This document shows, piece by piece, positions 30,501-40,350 of a DNA stretch of 64,000 bases. A program made the position numbers and the translations under genes. How positions within the stretch are numbered: position 1 is the stretch's first letter; each line of letters begins with the position of its first letter. The stretch comes from Acanthaster planci (lineage: Eukaryota > Echinodermata > Asteroidea > Valvatida > Acanthasteridae). The notes below the pieces were generated by a model that saw only the letters and a program-made list of their open reading frames with translations, ran no database searches and was not told where the DNA came from. Location: NCBI RefSeq assembly GCF_001949145.1, contig NW_019091361.1, positions 1,714,866-1,778,865 of the forward strand. The letters run 5' to 3'.

Positions 30501-33500
30501 TCTGATTCTCCTTGGTCCGACGGTCATAATCGGCCTCCATCTTAACCAGGGGGCCAAAGATGTTCTGATAGGTGTAGGCATCCTCATAACTGACACACAA
30601 AGTGAGACAAAATTCGCACATCAACAACATTCTCACTCTCCAAAAAATCCTTCTTGAAACTACTGCAAACAAACCAAACACCTGCAGTGCTGTTTTCGGA
30701 AAAGCTCCACGAATTGTGCTGTCTTCCACTGACCAATTCTGTGACACATGCCCTCCATGCAACTGCACTGATAAATCTTAAGCTTCAGATTAAGTAGCCA
30801 CAATTTCATGCATTATGGACCAAGTCGCACTACATACCGCAGCATAACTGACGCCGGCTCTTCGTCGGCACCAGGCTTCTCCAGGTCCTCCAACGTGGCC
30901 TCTGAGTTGTTCTTCCACAGCTCCTCCAGCCGGTTGATCTGGGCGGCCGAGATCTGCCTGGCCCGCAGCTGCTCCTGCTCCGAGGGCACCTTGACCAACC
31001 AGCCTAGGAAGCAGCGGTCCTGGATCAGGGGCTGCCACTGGGACGGATCCCTGCAAGGTTGAACACGAAACAGGGGAGACAACTTGGGAATTTGGACAGT
31101 CATTCTCAATGAGCTTAACATGCACAGAAGAGGTCCCATTGACGGAAGCATGTTGCTCACATGTAAGAATGCTCAGAAAGCTTCACTGATGATAACTGTG
31201 CATATGAACCCTAGTGAATTGTAGAAATTGAAAACCATCAAATGAGATCTTTTCTTACTTCCTCCATTTTTAGGTCCATTTCATACACAACTGAACAGAA
31301 CAGAACTGGCTGTCATAATCCGCATGAGGGTAGACATTTTTATCCACAGTTGTCACGATAAACCTCAAGAAGTCCATCTAATGTGAACATTCCCTTACTA
31401 AGAGAAAAACGAATGGGGAACAATGCATACAATGCATGCAACCCAATTTCTTGGCAAAATACCTACCTCATGTGGCCCAAAATAAGGCCATGACTGCCTA
31501 ACCGAAGACAAAATGTCAGCCCAAGTGGATGTGTTCCACAAATGAGAGACAGATGATTCCACTCACCAATTCATGTCCTTCAAGTTGCTCTGGGTGGCGC
31601 AGGGCTGACGGCACAGCAGCACGACCACCGAGTCCACCTTGGCCGGAATGAAACCCAGCAGGAACACATTGCGGCAGCCGCAGTTGTAGCACTCCAGGGC
31701 CGTCTCTCCCACGGGGCTGTCCCGATGGAGGGTCACCTCCTTGCACTTGGCACGCACCAGGTGGTTGACAATGTGACTGGGGAAGTGGGGGGAAGGGGAC
31801 GTGAGAAAAATACCCAAGACAATGAGGAGGAGCTCTAACACTTGAGGAGTACTTCTACATGTCATTAAATTAACCCTACTATGCTGAAGTCACTCTTTGG
31901 GTCAATTAGTCAGCTGCACAAACGTGCAAATGCCTGGTAATATAGCTACATTGTCCCCGTACTTAACTGAAACAGAAGGCTATATCCACGCTCACTCTAA
32001 ATTCAATTCAGAGAATATGCTTTCGGTTTCATTCGGAAAAACCACATACAGTGCTACAGAATGTCTGACTGCCCAATGTTTCCTATACCACAGTGTGCCG
32101 TATCTTCAAGCAAACATAACGCGCAGTAAAGATGTTAAAGGGGCCTTTGTTATAGAGCTACATATAAAAACATATACAGCTCTATGGCCTATGTCATGTA
32201 TGTGCACAAACGAGCTACCTTTGAATTAGGAGTAAATTTTGCAGTTTTGCTTTTAGCATAGAAACAGGGCACTGCATGGAGTGGATCGTGCAACACTGTT
32301 ATATGTCATACTGTTTGTTGCCATGGATAACCAATCAGAATTGAGAATTCAAGTTTGCTGGAAGATAAAAAAGGAAATCAAGTCACCTTCCAGAGGTGTT
32401 TCCCCGCCCATTGCAGAACCACTTCTTGGTGGTGTTGCACAACACCACAGCGGCTGGGTCGTGAATTCCACAATACCTGAAAACAATTATGGAATAAAAC
32501 TTCAGAAGTAGACAAGATCACAGAGGAATTTTCATGACACAAGAGCTTTTTCAGCTTCCAGCCAAAAAAAAAAGATGATACAGATAATCAATGGCACATT
32601 ATTCTGACTTTGACAAAATTGGGATACTGATTCAAATTCAGCACAAACGAAGTTGAGACTTCCATGCTGGATGGCCACAGTTTTCAAATGTCTTACATGT
32701 GAATGCAAACAAGTTTACTCGACTTTTCAAATCTGTTCTCCCAGGGACTGAACTCCCTTTCCTCCAGAATTTACAAGGAAGTAAAGGTTGGATTTCAGGG
32801 GACTGAAGCGGGTACAGCAGAGGTACCTGCAGGCATGGTCAGGGAGATCCTTGGTGTAGTACGTCTCCTCCTCGTCCTCCTCAAATGTCAATTCCTTTAG
32901 AGTCTGCACGGTGGAGGCTACGCCATCTTCGACAAAACCATTCTGCTGGGCTGGTTTGGTATCCAAAGACAGGCCGGCCTGGACAGTAGGGTGAGTTCAG
33001 AATAGACCCTTTTCACACTGCCTTCTCTTTGTACGTATATGTATGAACAGCCAGAACTACAATGTACATGTATTGCAGAAATTGCACAAACATCACCCTT
33101 GGTTGTTGGTTGGTGTCATGAGGTTTAAAGCATAAGTTATCCCTATAACTAAAAGAGGGGAGTTTTTTCATTTAGTTTGTATTTGTAATGTTTACTACTG
33201 CCAGGTATTTTGATAGCCTCATGAGATACCGATTTTTTAATACTTAGCGAGCGATTCTTGTTTTTTACGGTACTGATGGCCAACCATAGATTGTGAGCCA
33301 CTCAGAGGCAAAACCAAGACTACGACTGTACAGCAGACACGTTTCTGTGAAAATCAGAAGCATTCCTGCTCATAAAGCAAATTGATGTAAATAAATGCCT
33401 TCATCTATCCCACACAAGGTCCCAACTATTAAAACAAAAATCTGGTCATAAAAAAGTACAGAAATTATGCAGGAAAATTTGGCTATTTCTATATCATTTA

Positions 33501-36184
33501 CATGTGGCAATATGTCACACTTCACCAAATTTTTAATTTCAAAGAATTTTTATTAATAGTAATCTGATTATCAATATCCAAGAGACTGAAATTCAAGTTG
33601 GATTTACATGTACATGTAATTTCCTTGCATAATATTTTACTATTACTTGACAATGTAAAGCACTGTGAAACTCACACAATGTAACACTGTACTATGACTG
33701 GCAGTTTTGTTTCCAACTCAATGGATGTAACAATACTTAGACATGTTCAACTCAGTATTTGGACAACAGTAAAAATTTGGGGCATGATCCACAATGGGTG
33801 TGGACTTTGCTGTGCTATCATCGAACACTGTCGCACCTGTTACCACTTTCACCCCGCACCCTCTGCTGCCCCCCTGCCTCTATATGGGTTTGGTCATTTT
33901 TTTTTGTACCCTAGGGCATGACGATAGGATTTTTAGCCCTTCCCCCCCAAAAAATGTTTCCACATGGGCAAACTGTATCCATAGAAAGATTGCCTAAGGG
34001 GTGGGGATTATTTCGTCACTTCAACAGTGATGATACCTGCATCAGTCTGGGACATGGGCAGGTGAAAAAAAATACATTTTTAATTATGTAGTAAACTCCG
34101 ACTAAGTTGGCATTGCGTAACTCGTCATATCGTCTAGGTCGGCCTTTTGACAAAAGTCCCGACCATCTGTAGTGCATTTCCATTGAAAATCTCATTTCTA
34201 AGTTTGCATCTATAAGTCGTCATTTCGTATATATGTCGGCATGTTTTTCTCAGTCCCTTTTCCACAGAACCACAAAAATTCCTTTGTGTAAGTCGGCATT
34301 AAAAAAACAAATGCTTTGGTATCAGTTTCCTTCACTGCAGTTGCCAAGAAGTGTCACATGACAAGTCCCAAACTGACGTCTGTTTATTAGCAGCACAGGA
34401 CATGGTTGATAATTGCCCAGCAGGAGTACATCAATACCAGTTACCCCTCCAGTGCTACACACATGCGCTCTGTCCATTCTGAGGGTCGCCTTATTGAACC
34501 TAGTCTGGTTCCCAGCCCAAAGATTCCCTGACAACCCTTGATAATGATTTGTCGAGTGGTCAGAATTGTATACCCAGCAAGAAATGAGACCGAGGGGTAC
34601 CCCCCAACATGTCCAATCCCTATACACATTTCAGACTATTGTTACTTAACACATCCCCCAAGATGTCTGAAAGGAATTCCCCACCAACACAAAGTGGGGG
34701 GGTTCTCTCCGTCTCATACCTTGCTGCTTATGTAGATTTGAACAAACTTAACCAATGTGCGTGTGTGGATGAGTGTATGTTTTCTGTACCATAACTGTAT
34801 CACGTACATACATACTGCACTGTCGTGATGTGATATGCAAGTGGCTTGCCGTCCTTGCTCGACCCTTTGAGGCACATGATCAGTTATCGAATTTGCAGCC
34901 CACAAGGATAATAATCGAGAACAAATTTGCTGGGATCGACCATGGAGGTAGAAATAAACCAGGGTAAATCAAAACCATTGAATTAGTGCGAGGAATCGTA
35001 ATGTACATAGGCAATACATGTGCACGCTTAAGTCAGCAAAATGACGACTTACAGCACAAGTCAGCATTCACGTAAGTCTTGAGTCCTGAGAGTGCCAACT
35101 TAGCCGGAGTTTACCATATGTATCAAGGCATCATATCAACTTCACTTGATGGTTCAGGGTTATGAAGGAATAAGGCAATTAGGCCTACATACCTGTATTG
35201 TACGCTAAGGTAAGTCCCAGCTTCCTATAAAGTTAATATTAACATCAATCGTGATAGTGGTCAGGAGGCTGAGTGATAAAACACGCATGCAAATTTCTGC
35301 AAAATACATTATCCTGACATCAAACATTTCAAACACTGAAACACCATGATTACATTGCCATGTCGTGATTTTCATGACTGCATGGAAAGAGTATAGATAT
35401 ATAGATATCACTTGAAACCCTAGCCCTGTGCACAAACTCTATGAGCCTAGTCTGAAAAATTGAGTGTTTTCGAAGTAAATGATTCAATATTTTCACTGCT
35501 ACATTTGACGTTTTGGGGCATGTTCTCACTTTTTGATCATGTCGTGGAGTGTTAGTAGGCTATAACAATCCCATCCAAATCAAAAAATAGGAATAGGCAT
35601 AGGCCTACATGTACTAACGCTTCACTCAATAGAGTTAAGTACGACAGAAATTCTAGGATGTCTGACCATGAGAACTTCTGTCTCTACAAAAACAATGTGG
35701 CTATTGTTACAGCAGCTGTAACGCATCTCCCATTTTCTATCGTTACATCACTGCAACTCGCAAGTGCGTCAACTTAAGCACAGATTTTGAACTTTATTTC
35801 TCTTTAAAAAAATCCTCCGATAAGAAAAGGCCTATATAGTCGACTCTCAGTAATACGAGCTCAGGTAAGACGAGACTCCGGTTAAGACGAGTATATTTGC
35901 CGGTCCTGACTGAATTATGCACATTCCTATGAGGAAAAAAAATCCATAATATGAGCTCCGTTTATGACACTCTTTGTCTAGAGTGCAATTACCTGACTCT
36001 GGCTTTGTGAGACCACATCCAGCTGTGATGCTTGGCTCTGTGTCTGAGTTTGGGATGGCAAGGTGAAGTCCCCCACATTGTACTCGAAGTCCGTGCCCTG
36101 TGTGTCAGCGCCTAATAACTCGCCGTCTTCCGTGTCCAGGAAAGTTAAACTCTGAGAGCTCGGCCCGTACGCATCTACACTCAT
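18783..36184 (-). CDS. UPF1: UPF1 (RENT1) RNA helicase of nonsense-mediated mRNA decay
   Basis: ATP-dependent 5'-3' RNA/DNA helicase (SF1) that binds UPF2/UPF3 and release factors and triggers decay of mRNAs with premature stops; cytoplasmic. Coding exons in order: 36184-35993, 32978-32827, 32476-32387, 31776-31567, 31050-30838, 30589-30420, 29998-29900, 29672-29564, 29104-28897, 28517-28447, 27435-27288, 26630-26499, 26094-25951, 25244-25031, 24535-24418, 23934-23635, 23182-23008, 22489-22399, 21510-21140, 20008-19877, 18887-18783. The sum is 3444 nt, or 1147 residues plus stop (human about 1120), and every phase matches. It starts [20 protein letters not shown], as in human UPF1, and ends in [14 protein letters not shown]. 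Domain order is N-terminal acidic segment, CH zinc domain, RecA1 with inserted 1B, RecA2, then a Gln/Gly-rich SQ tail. Introns are loaded with small transposons, yet the frame is intact, so the gene should be functional. Confidence 0.98.
18971..19397. mobile_element. Tc1/mariner-type miniature element in the last UPF1 intron
   Basis: 427 bp flanked by TA on both sides. Terminal inverted repeats of about 28 bp begin cagtcatttgcaaaagttta and are mirrored at the right end as 'cctaaacttttgcaaatgactg' with one or two changes. TA target use and a CAGT start are typical of Tc1/mariner. No transposase frame is present. Confidence 0.85.
20965..21079 (-). mobile_element. Tigger/pogo-like terminus, copy in UPF1 intron 19
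   Basis: 'ctcgtattaccaagagtcga' and the preceding 'ggcaaatatgctcgtct' match the reverse complement of 35838-35960. The pattern of spaced 'acgag' words recalls pogo/Tigger ends. Only one terminus-like portion is visible; the strand is relative to the other copy. Confidence 0.6.
21654..22011 (+). mobile_element. piggyBac-like non-autonomous element, short copy (UPF1 intron 18)
   Basis: 358 bp bounded by TTAA on both sides (21650-21653 and 22012-22015). Ends are ccacttcacgcgggtgcacc (left) and the complement ccgtatgctgccgggt (right). The interior matches the longer copies at 27808-28394 and 52312-52887 (e.g. 'agtccagtaaatgaag', 'accagacagtc') but lacks their centre, so it is an internally deleted derivative. 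Confidence 0.82.
22220..22361. repeat. Foldback hairpin 38 nt past the UPF1 exon 18 donor
   Basis: Arms of about 46-50 bp (left about 22220-22268, right about 22312-22361) share tgcgcctccaagagtttgca with very few mismatches; the loop is about 42 bp. On the transcribed strand the hairpin starts about 38 nt after the exon 18 splice donor at 22398. Confidence 0.85.
22399..25244 (-). CDS. UPF1: UPF1 exons 14-18: second RecA domain
   Basis: Residues about 647-945. Motifs seen: [16 protein letters not shown] (691-696), [11 protein letters not shown], the motif V block [10 protein letters not shown] (about 816-825), and [17 protein letters not shown] holding the motif VI arginine. Human has ALTRARYGV, so Ala to Cys and Tyr to Phe are conservative changes beside the arginine finger. 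Confidence 0.96.
24085..24259. mobile_element. Small double-hairpin element in UPF1 intron 15
   Basis: About 175 bp with 8-bp perfect ends ggggccga/tcggcccc. Inside are two adjacent hairpins: a near-perfect 15-bp stem at 24098-24112/24129-24143 and a perfect 16-bp stem at 24188-24203/24209-24224 (tcttaagttgcgatgg, loop ataac). Non-coding. Confidence 0.75.
25951..28517 (-). CDS. UPF1: UPF1 exons 10-13: first RecA domain with ATPase motifs
   Basis: Residues about 482-646. Exon 10 opens exactly at the Walker A motif GPPGTGKT (482-489). Exon 11 carries [19 protein letters not shown], exon 12 the [11 protein letters not shown] linker, and exon 13 the Walker B motif DEST (626-629) in [14 protein letters not shown]. 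All catalytic residues expected for SF1B helicases are present. Confidence 0.97.
27232..27270. repeat. GA-rich microsatellite in UPF1 intron 11
   Basis: An imperfect (GA)n run with interspersed CAG, ending 17 bp from the exon 11 donor side. On the transcribed strand it reads as a CT-rich tract just downstream of that splice site. Confidence 0.8.
27808..28394 (+). mobile_element. piggyBac-like non-autonomous element, full-size copy (UPF1 intron 10)
   Basis: 587 bp flanked by TTAA (27804-27807 and 28395-28398). The left end is ccacttgctgcctggg; the right end complement is ccacatcgccccggggg. The interior matches 52312-52887 inverted, including 'cacacagcaccgc', and shares its flanking thirds with 21654-22011. 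No transposase is encoded. Confidence 0.82.
28601..28654. repeat. 18-bp tandem repeat, three units
   Basis: acaggtcgccacactgtt is repeated three times, with one G/C difference in the middle unit. It lies in UPF1 intron 9, about 85 bp upstream of exon 10 on the plus-coordinate side. Confidence 0.9.
28897..30589 (-). CDS. UPF1: UPF1 exons 6-9: stalk and 1B domain
   Basis: Residues about 286-481: [20 protein letters not shown], then [69 protein letters not shown] and [21 protein letters not shown]. Exon 7 runs through an internal GTACGT to the donor at 29899. Only that choice keeps the [11 protein letters not shown] segment known from UPF1 and preserves frame into exon 8. Confidence 0.94.
30838..32978 (-). 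CDS. UPF1: UPF1 exons 2-5: CH (Cys/His-rich) zinc domain
   Basis: Residues about 65-285. This domain binds UPF2 and restrains the helicase. [20 protein letters not shown] leads into [37 protein letters not shown] and [19 protein letters not shown]. Cysteines and histidines that bind zinc in the human protein appear kept. Human has Cys at the second 'A' of DPAA; from memory that is not a zinc ligand. Confidence 0.94.
34091..35114. mobile_element. 1-kb element with 22-bp terminal inverted repeats in UPF1 intron 1
   Basis: 'gtaaactccgactaagttgg' at 34091 is mirrored by 'ccaacttagccggagtttac' ending at 35114, 20 of 22 matching with the adjoining bases. Inner parts share spaced 'aagtcgtcatttt' words on both sides, as in Tigger/pogo ends. 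No transposase is recognised in the interior. Confidence 0.68.
35838..35960 (+). mobile_element. Tigger/pogo-like terminus beside UPF1 exon 1
   Basis: 'agtcgactctcagtaatacg' followed by spaced 'agacgag' words; it matches 20965-21079 in reverse. It ends within about 35 bp of the exon 1 splice donor (35992). Confidence 0.6.
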
Positions 36185-38772
36185 TCTTCACTTTGACTCT
36201 CTCCTCCAGCACTCAATTAAAGAAGTACACCACAGTGGGTGACCGATCTCTTCGACAAGAGACAAACTACACACAATTATTCTACAAACTTGTTAACCTG
36301 GAACTGGAAGTTCCATTAGAACATGCACGGCATGCAAGCGCGCGACATCGCGAATGTGGCAAAGTGTGGGGCTTTTTGATGACGTATTATATTCTGCACA
36401 AAAATCGATGATGTCATCAGTGATACGCATGGAACCAACGGGATGCATTCTCAGCAAGCTAGACCTCTTTTTTGTCATAAGAACTCCACTTTGTTGAATT
36501 CAGCTTCAAGCTTTCTCTTTAATAATTAACTCATCACATTAGTATTTTCCTCCGTTGAGAGAAATTTGTCTTTAAGGCTAGTTTCGTAACTTCCTTACAT
36601 TGTTGACGAGAAAATGACGATTGAGGGCGCTATAATCAGACACCATGCTACACACTAGCACTGCAGGCGGTGTTAATATGTTACACATGTTGCCGATTTC
36701 TCATCGAGGATATCCCCGTATCTTGTGCTCGGTAGTTCATAGTACCGTGTAAGTATTTTCGTCAATACGTGGGGCAGTGGTATAAGCAGAGACCCAGTAT
36801 ATTGTATTTAAGGTTTAGACGCAACCAACTGACCAGAAACTTAGAAGTTTAAAGAAAGTTAGATTGTTGGAATTCATCATCATATTCATGGCGTGGTCAT
36901 CGGTCATTGTCAGTCTGGCAGGCATGCGTGGTGTCTGTCATTGGTGGGCTAAAATTCAATGCGACTATGTAGTCTGTCTAGTCTGTTGGCCCACCCGCGT
37001 GACCGTGGTGACCATGGTGACTTGTGTAGTTCGGCCATGAGAATGAAAGTTTTAGATTTGCGTCCAGAACATTTTTGAAAAACATGAGGCTTTTTCATTA
37101 TTCATTAGGCCTAGGCCTATTTTTCGTATAGGCCTACATGTGTAGGCAGCTCTGCCGGCAGTGGGGCGATGTGGGGATGGGGTGGGATGGGACAAGGTAG
37201 AGATGGGGGCGAAGTGATTAGGGGCAAAGCGGAAAGGGGACGAAGTGTACACCTCTGATATGTATTGTTGATCTTAATGTAATGTGGCCCCTGACGTGAT
37301 GCAGTTTGATATTTTGGGTCTCTAGTGCCTTCCAGAGCAATAGTTTTACTTATAGATACATGTACATGTAAATTTCAGTATAAGTATAAATTGCATCAAA
37401 CTTTACATATTCTGATTCAAAATCTTGACTTTACTCACTGACTACAGAGTACTGATGAAATTTTATTTTGGCCTAGTTTTTCATTTTTTTCTGAAGTGCA
37501 AAATGAACTCTTAAATTAAAATGCAAGCAAAAATACAAAAATAATTTTCAAACTACTGTAACTTGTGGTTCAAAAGTGGAGGTAATAATAGTTTATTAGA
37601 ATTTGTCAACTTTAAAAACTTGTTAAATATTAATGTGGGATTTACTGAGATTTTTGCAAGTGCGTCATGTTGGGGAAAAACTCAACAGAATCCTTGCCCA
37701 ATTTCCGGACAGTGCCATTTTTTAATTTGGGAAGAAGTTTGCATGTGTTACGAAGGTTATAGTTGCAGTTATTAATGAAATGATTTTGAAGTTTTTTCAA
37801 CCAGAGGGTTGACACCTCTGTCTTTGGAAAGTCATGTGACAGTCCAAATGTGCCATGTTAAGGGACTCTACTGTACATTTAAGTTACCCAAACACGGCAC
37901 AGCCCCTAATGTGGTGCACTTTGATTTCTTTTGAGCCTCACAAGAGCAATATTTTACCCAGAGTTTGACAATAAATGAAATTTCATCAAGCTGTCAACAT
38001 TCCCATTCATAAATCCTGAATTTACGTACCCGCTACAGTGTTCCAATGAAATTGTATTTTCACCCGATTTTCCAGTTTTTTTCGAAGGGCGCAATGATAA
38101 TGGGCCCAAAAATAACCACTGTACAAACTTGTGGTTGGGCATTTGAGTGGAATTATCATAATTCATCAACACTATAGAAACTGTAAAAACTTAATGTGGG
38201 CTTTTCTGAGATATATTAAAGTGTCCCACATTGGGGAACACTCAGCTGAATTTTAACCCAATTTCAAGCTTGAGCCCAAGGTTCAACAGCATGCATTATG
38301 AAAGTAATATCACCAGTCGTGCCAGTTGTCCCCCTAACCACAAGTTTGCTTCATCACAATTGTTTGCACATCAGTCAGTCCCTGATGTCAGTCAGTCCCT
38401 AAGGAGACTGCTTTCTTTTTGTCAGGTACGGGGGATGTCCTGCGTGTATTTGTCAGAGTTTGCAGTGTGGAGTTTAGAAAGGGCATAGAGCATCCCATGA
38501 GAAAAAAATGCTAATGGAGTCACTGAGAAGGATGAGCCTAGGGGTGTGATTTCCCCAGATTTTTTCTCGATTTCATGCTTGGTTGACCCTAAAATCATAT
38601 TTTGCTATGTTTTTGCAATTTGGACCGAATAAGTCTAAACTTCACATATCATAGCCATCCAAGAGAGAATGCAATTCTCAACTGTTGAAAGCCCTGAAAA
38701 ATAAGAGTATCTTGTCATTACAAATATTGCTTGTGTACATGTTTTCAACTTCAAGGTTTGCCTGCTGTCTCA
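36185..38772. promoter_or_regulatory. Divergent UPF1/GLD2 upstream interval
   Basis: 2.6 kb separate the two start codons. No TATA box or named site is convincing. A good splice donor, accgt|gtaagt at 36749, could end a 5' non-coding exon of the GLD2 gene; exon 1 of GLD2 as called is preceded by an AG acceptor at 38754-38755, so an upstream non-coding exon is likely. The right half is filled by the diverged duplication at 37283-38282. Confidence 0.4.
37283..38282. repeat. Old, diverged direct duplication (units of about 400 bp)
   Basis: Unit 1 (about 37283-37725) and unit 2 (about 37898-38282) align collinearly: gcccctgacgtgatgcagtt / gcccctaatgtggtgcactt, 'agagcaatagttttac' / 'agagcaatattttac', 'aacttgtggtt' in both, and 'atgttggggaaaaactcaac' / 'acattggggaacactcagc'. 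By eye roughly 65-75% identical. No coding potential. Confidence 0.75.
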
Positions 38773-40350
38773 ATGCATCGGAATACTGCTACGAGCGCGA
38801 ACCATGATCAGTGGTCGACCCCTCCATTTGATTCAAGGGTGCTGCCAGCTTATCAAAGACTGCTAACACCAGCTTCATGTAGTTTAAATCTGTACCCTTA
38901 CCAGACACCACCTCCACAGAATGGAGTGTCTCATCCAGGACTCTTCCTGATTGACAAGGGAAGAAAGTGAGTACCAGAAAACTTGGTTAAGGGTAATTCC
39001 AGAAATTAGGGGTCCATTTTTTTGTGTCCCTGTTACATCTGACATATGATTTTGTAAGTTCAGAACACATTTTCTAATTTCCAAGAGTGATGAATTAATG
39101 CAAATTACCTGGCAAACAAATAGTGATAGTTTGAAAACAATTTCGGTGATATTTCCATGTCAAATAACAAATGTCAGCTGTAACAGGGACATGAAAACGT
39201 CACACTTTTGGACCCCATATTTCTGGAATTGTTGCATACACATTGTTATTGACTTATCAGCCAACTGGTAGACCACACGTTGTATTGTGCTATGGTACAA
39301 TAGCTAACATTTATGCAGTGCACAAGATTCTGTTAAAAGATTCCGCAAAATTCAGTGACACTTGATGGTTCTTTCAGTAATCCTTCGTATTTCTTATTTA
39401 CTTGGTACTGTGTTTCTTGCAGGCTGGGATTAATGATAAAAAACATATAAAAGGTGAAAATGACACACCATGCCCTTTGTGCTTACACACTGTCCTCACT
39501 TTCAATGTGGGCTGTCTTAATGTGCATTTCACTGTCCATGTGATTTGGACTTTATTTACTAGCAGTAAAAGTTGTACACGTATGGCTCTTGTCCAGGAAC
39601 ACCAGGAACCCATTGCATGATTTGTATGGATATTTGTGTGTATGTGTGTGTTAACACAGGACCATAAAGATTACAGGTCGCAGTCCGGTTACCCTAAACC
39701 AGCAAAACCAAGGCGGGCAGGTTCAGCCAAGTGTAGTACGCCCGACCACAGCTCCCAGCACGTCAGTCCGGACAGCACGTCTGGGCCCTAGGCCCCCAGA
39801 GACACCAGGTGCATACAACTTACTTGTGCAAGTGCTGGGGGATGAAAGCAAAGTACAGCTGCCAAAGAGAGGTCCAGCAACAGCAGAGTCGAGGGACCAG
39901 CCCAAGGCCAGTTCAAAGGGAGATGCCCAGGTCAACGGTTTAGCAGTGTCAGCTGAGTCTAGGCTTTCTGCTGTAAGCAGTCTGATGGCAACTGGGAGCA
40001 GAAACCGGAAATCTTTCTCAGCATCAGGTGACTTTGAAAAAGCCCATGGAAAACCTATGTCTGTGCGCACATACACCGAGCACCCTCCTGGCCATTTAAC
40101 AGCACAAAGGACCCAAGTGGACAGCCATTCAGGGCGGAACAGCTCAACATCTACTGCAACTCCAAGTCAGATTGATCAAAGGATTCCACATCGTGACCAC
40201 AGTGGGCTGGTTAATACACCCAAAACATCAACCAGAAGCAATTCTGATTCCAGTAGGAGTAGCAGGAAACGAACTCATGACAGCCATACCACTCCTGAAC
40301 TTAGCCCCAAACCAAATACCTCAAACCCTACTGGTAAAGTATTGGACAAG
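38773..40350 (+). CDS. TENT2: GLD2 exons 1-2: long disordered N-terminal region
   Basis: Residues 1-295, rich in Ser, Thr, Pro, Gln and Arg (TSTRSNSDSSRSSRKRTHD), with no folded domain recognised. The frame runs open from the acceptor at 39659 through the donor at 40351 and joins exon 3 in phase 0 to give VLDK-ISDVIWQNY, matching the DKLSQQ(I/M)WEL start of the catalytic region in vertebrate GLD2. Confidence 0.8.
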
